A stretch of DNA of 33,218 bases from Plakobranchus ocellatus (Eukaryota > Mollusca > Gastropoda > Plakobranchidae), in contig BLXT01006878.1 of the NCBI GenBank assembly GCA_019648995.1, positions 2,764,710 to 2,797,927 of the forward strand, given 5' to 3'. Both the position numbers and the translations under genes were made by a program. Shown here in pieces: positions 31,454-33,218 of the stretch. How positions within the stretch are numbered: position 1 is the stretch's first letter; each line of letters opens with the position of its first letter. The notes under the pieces were generated by a model that searched no databases, was not told where the DNA came from, and was given only the letters and a program-made list of their open reading frames with translations.

Positions 31454-32552
31454 TTCGATGGGAAAGACTATTGGAACAGTTAACCCAAAACCTCAGATTC
31501 TTTTAGAATTCAAGACTTGTCAGAATATCCCAGCACTACGAGCATCCTTTTTTTGAAATGTGGCCGCTTAGCAGCCTTGCTGTTGCAATTGTATGCTACC
31601 GAACACATTATGCAAAATTGCTTTCTTTCTTTACTTCAAATAGTACGGAATAACGTTAGACCTATAGAAAAGGCTCACTTTGAATATTAGATTTGCTGGG
31701 TTTTTTTTATCTCCAGGAGGTAAAATTTTTGGCCAGATCGTGAGTCTTGCACCGCACAGGCATGTCCGTAAATGATTTTGTAGGTCCAGTTTAGATATCT
31801 AGCTTTCTTTAATTTTGTGAAGCTTTTTTCATCGCGTCAAGATGGAAGCGTACATAGATGTACGCATACATGTTTACATATTGTCAACAGTCTATTCATA
31901 CATGCAAATACGTCATTATATAGACACATAAATTTATCATACATCAATGCATTTATTGTTGCGGATATTTTTGCACGTCACAAATGTGAGACAAAAAATA
32001 ACAAAACAACAACAACAAAAAAAAACAAAAACAAAAAACAACAATAACAAAAACAAAAACAAAAAAATATATGTTTCCAGTGGTATCTTCTCCACCATTA
32101 CCATTTTGTTCAAGGAATAAAAGAGCAACACAAGAATAAACTGCGACTTTTGATAGGTCTATATGGCCGAATACATTTTACTCAAGTGAGCGCGTCTTAC
32201 ATAACCGAAAGTGAAAGAAACAAAAAAAAAAAAAAACCCAGCGAACTCAGCGCGTATTGGTGTCAACATACAGGCTGTGATTTTTAAAAAGTTGTCTCTA
32301 TTCAGGGGTTGTTCAAATGTAATCTTCCATTCTTTTTTTTTCATCCCCCCCCCCTTTTTTTTTTTCGCCAATATTACATCATTGTTTGCTTTTAATAATA
32401 ATAATAATAATAACAATCATTGCTCGGTACGCCTCATATACATATTCATAAAAAAAAACAAACATGCACATATAATATAATTATACTATTTTACACTCAC
32501 TAAAAAATAATGGAGAAGATCATTCAAAGTGGCAAAACTGTTAAATGAACAA
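31454..32552. other. Region between INO80C 5' end and the right-edge gene
   Basis: No gene recognised. It contains CAA/AAAAC-rich simple sequence (31995-32067), adjoining T, C and T homopolymer runs (32332-32365) and a short AAT repeat (32394-32413). Confidence 0.5.
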
Positions 32553-32558
32553 TTTATT
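32553..32558 (-). terminator. Poly(A) signal for the right-edge gene
   Basis: AATAAA on the minus strand lies about 125 bp downstream of the stop codon of the terminal exon at 32682-32914, a normal spacing for a short 3' untranslated region. Confidence 0.5.
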
Positions 32559-32681
32559 TTACAGGGGACATAATACTACTACACTGATTCATGTACGCTC
32601 AGAGTAGTTACTTCTCATCTTATGTGTTATTTGCTTGACTCCACACAATCACTTGACATCGTATCTTTAGAACCAAGAGTT

Positions 32682-32914
32682 TTATAATACGCTGCTGCTG
32701 ACAAATAATCTTGCTCGGTCTCGCATTTCAATTTGTCTCAGCTTTGCACTCAACACAGTTCTTGCTTGTGCTAATTCTAATAGAAAAGCAATCAGTACGC
32801 TTGTTGTGATTATGCTCTTTTGACGTGCCTGAAACAGATCTTTCGCACGCATGGCAAGCTTGGGTCGTACATATTTAACTTGGTGTCGCAGCTTTATCGT
32901 GCTGCCGATCTTTT
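32682..32914 (-). CDS. Terminal exon of an unrecognised gene
   Basis: After a plausible acceptor (tgttttaatttag) the minus strand stays open for 76 residues to TAA. It reads KIGSTIKLRHQVKYVRPKLA, then MRAKDLFQARQKSIITTSVL, IAFLLELAQARTVLSAKL and RQIEMRDRARLFVSSSVL. The sequence is rich in Arg, Lys, Gln and Leu with probable helices and no low complexity. Base composition is less AT-rich than the flanks, and AATAAA follows at normal spacing. I do not recognise the family. It could be the end of a gene entering from the right, or a chance frame. It starts with two bases of a split codon, so an upstream exon is required. Confidence 0.45.
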
Positions 32915-33040
32915 CTAAATTAAAACAATGGATTATTATATTAATTACTTTATTTGATTTCCATATTGTTCCATTGGTCGCAATAGGCCGTCGGATTGTA
33001 TTTGGAAAGAAAGGATAAAGATGGCCCTTTTATGAGTAGG

Positions 33041-33218
33041 GCCTACTATTACTGCTACTGCTGCTGCTTTTGTTATCGCGTCTACTATTACTATTACTAC
33101 CCTCGTCTTTACCAACATTTTTCCTTTTTCTTCTTCTTCTCCTTGTCCTCTCTTCCTCCTTTTCCTCCCCCTTCTATTACTACTGCTGCTGCTGCTACTA
33201 CTACTACTACTACTACTA
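33041..33218. repeat. Triplet and polypyrimidine simple repeats at right edge
   Basis: CTA and CTG triplet runs (33041-33069 and 33175-33218) flank a nearly pure pyrimidine stretch (33117-33177). The final CTA run continues off the window. Such mixed triplet and pyrimidine tracts are unstable and often break assemblies. Confidence 0.9.

Overview
This is an AT-rich piece of animal nuclear genome: spliced genes with GT-AG introns, long repeat-laden introns, and no operons, Shine-Dalgarno sites or CRISPR. The conserved proteins are metazoan. A gastropod or other lophotrochozoan fits the abundance of short CTAGATCT-type motifs and the transposon mix, but that is an inference; the sequence alone does not fix the species.

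Two conserved genes can be reconstructed exon by exon, and they converge tail to tail. On the plus strand, seven exons (2514-11570) encode the C-terminal 228 residues of COP9 signalosome subunit 2 (COPS2/CSN2), with every splice phase consistent. The N-terminal half is not in the window, and the first 2.5 kb holds no recognisable exon. On the minus strand, five exons (31001 down to 14562) encode an apparently complete 238-residue INO80 complex subunit C (INO80C), including a short first exon found from its splice phase. About 3 kb separates the two stop codons. At the right edge an unrecognised minus-strand terminal exon (32682-32914) is followed by a well-placed AATAAA.

The introns hold a dense layer of mobile DNA. 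COPS2 introns contain a 120-bp tandem duplication, a 734-bp TTAA-bounded element, a 128-bp hAT-like MITE, an A-B-A-A-B local duplication and a decayed LINE reverse transcriptase. INO80C intron 1 contains a second copy of the TTAA element. Intron 2 contains a decayed mariner-type transposase. The 8.5-kb intron 3 contains a P-element/THAP9-like transposase relic, a second kind of TTAA-bounded element (752 bp) and a nearly intact Mutator-like transposase gene. The last has its own spliced first exon, a GPSSxVA minisatellite region and only two visible frameshifts. A second fragment of the COPS2-intron LINE family lies just upstream of the INO80C start codon.

The two cellular genes are housekeeping components (cullin deneddylation and chromatin remodelling). 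Nothing seen suggests a functional link between them beyond adjacency. The main interest is the transposon layer: two families with TTAA termini, one of which carries a shared acidic reading frame, and the Mutator-like transposase with a canonical intron. The unidentified right-edge exon is the other open question.
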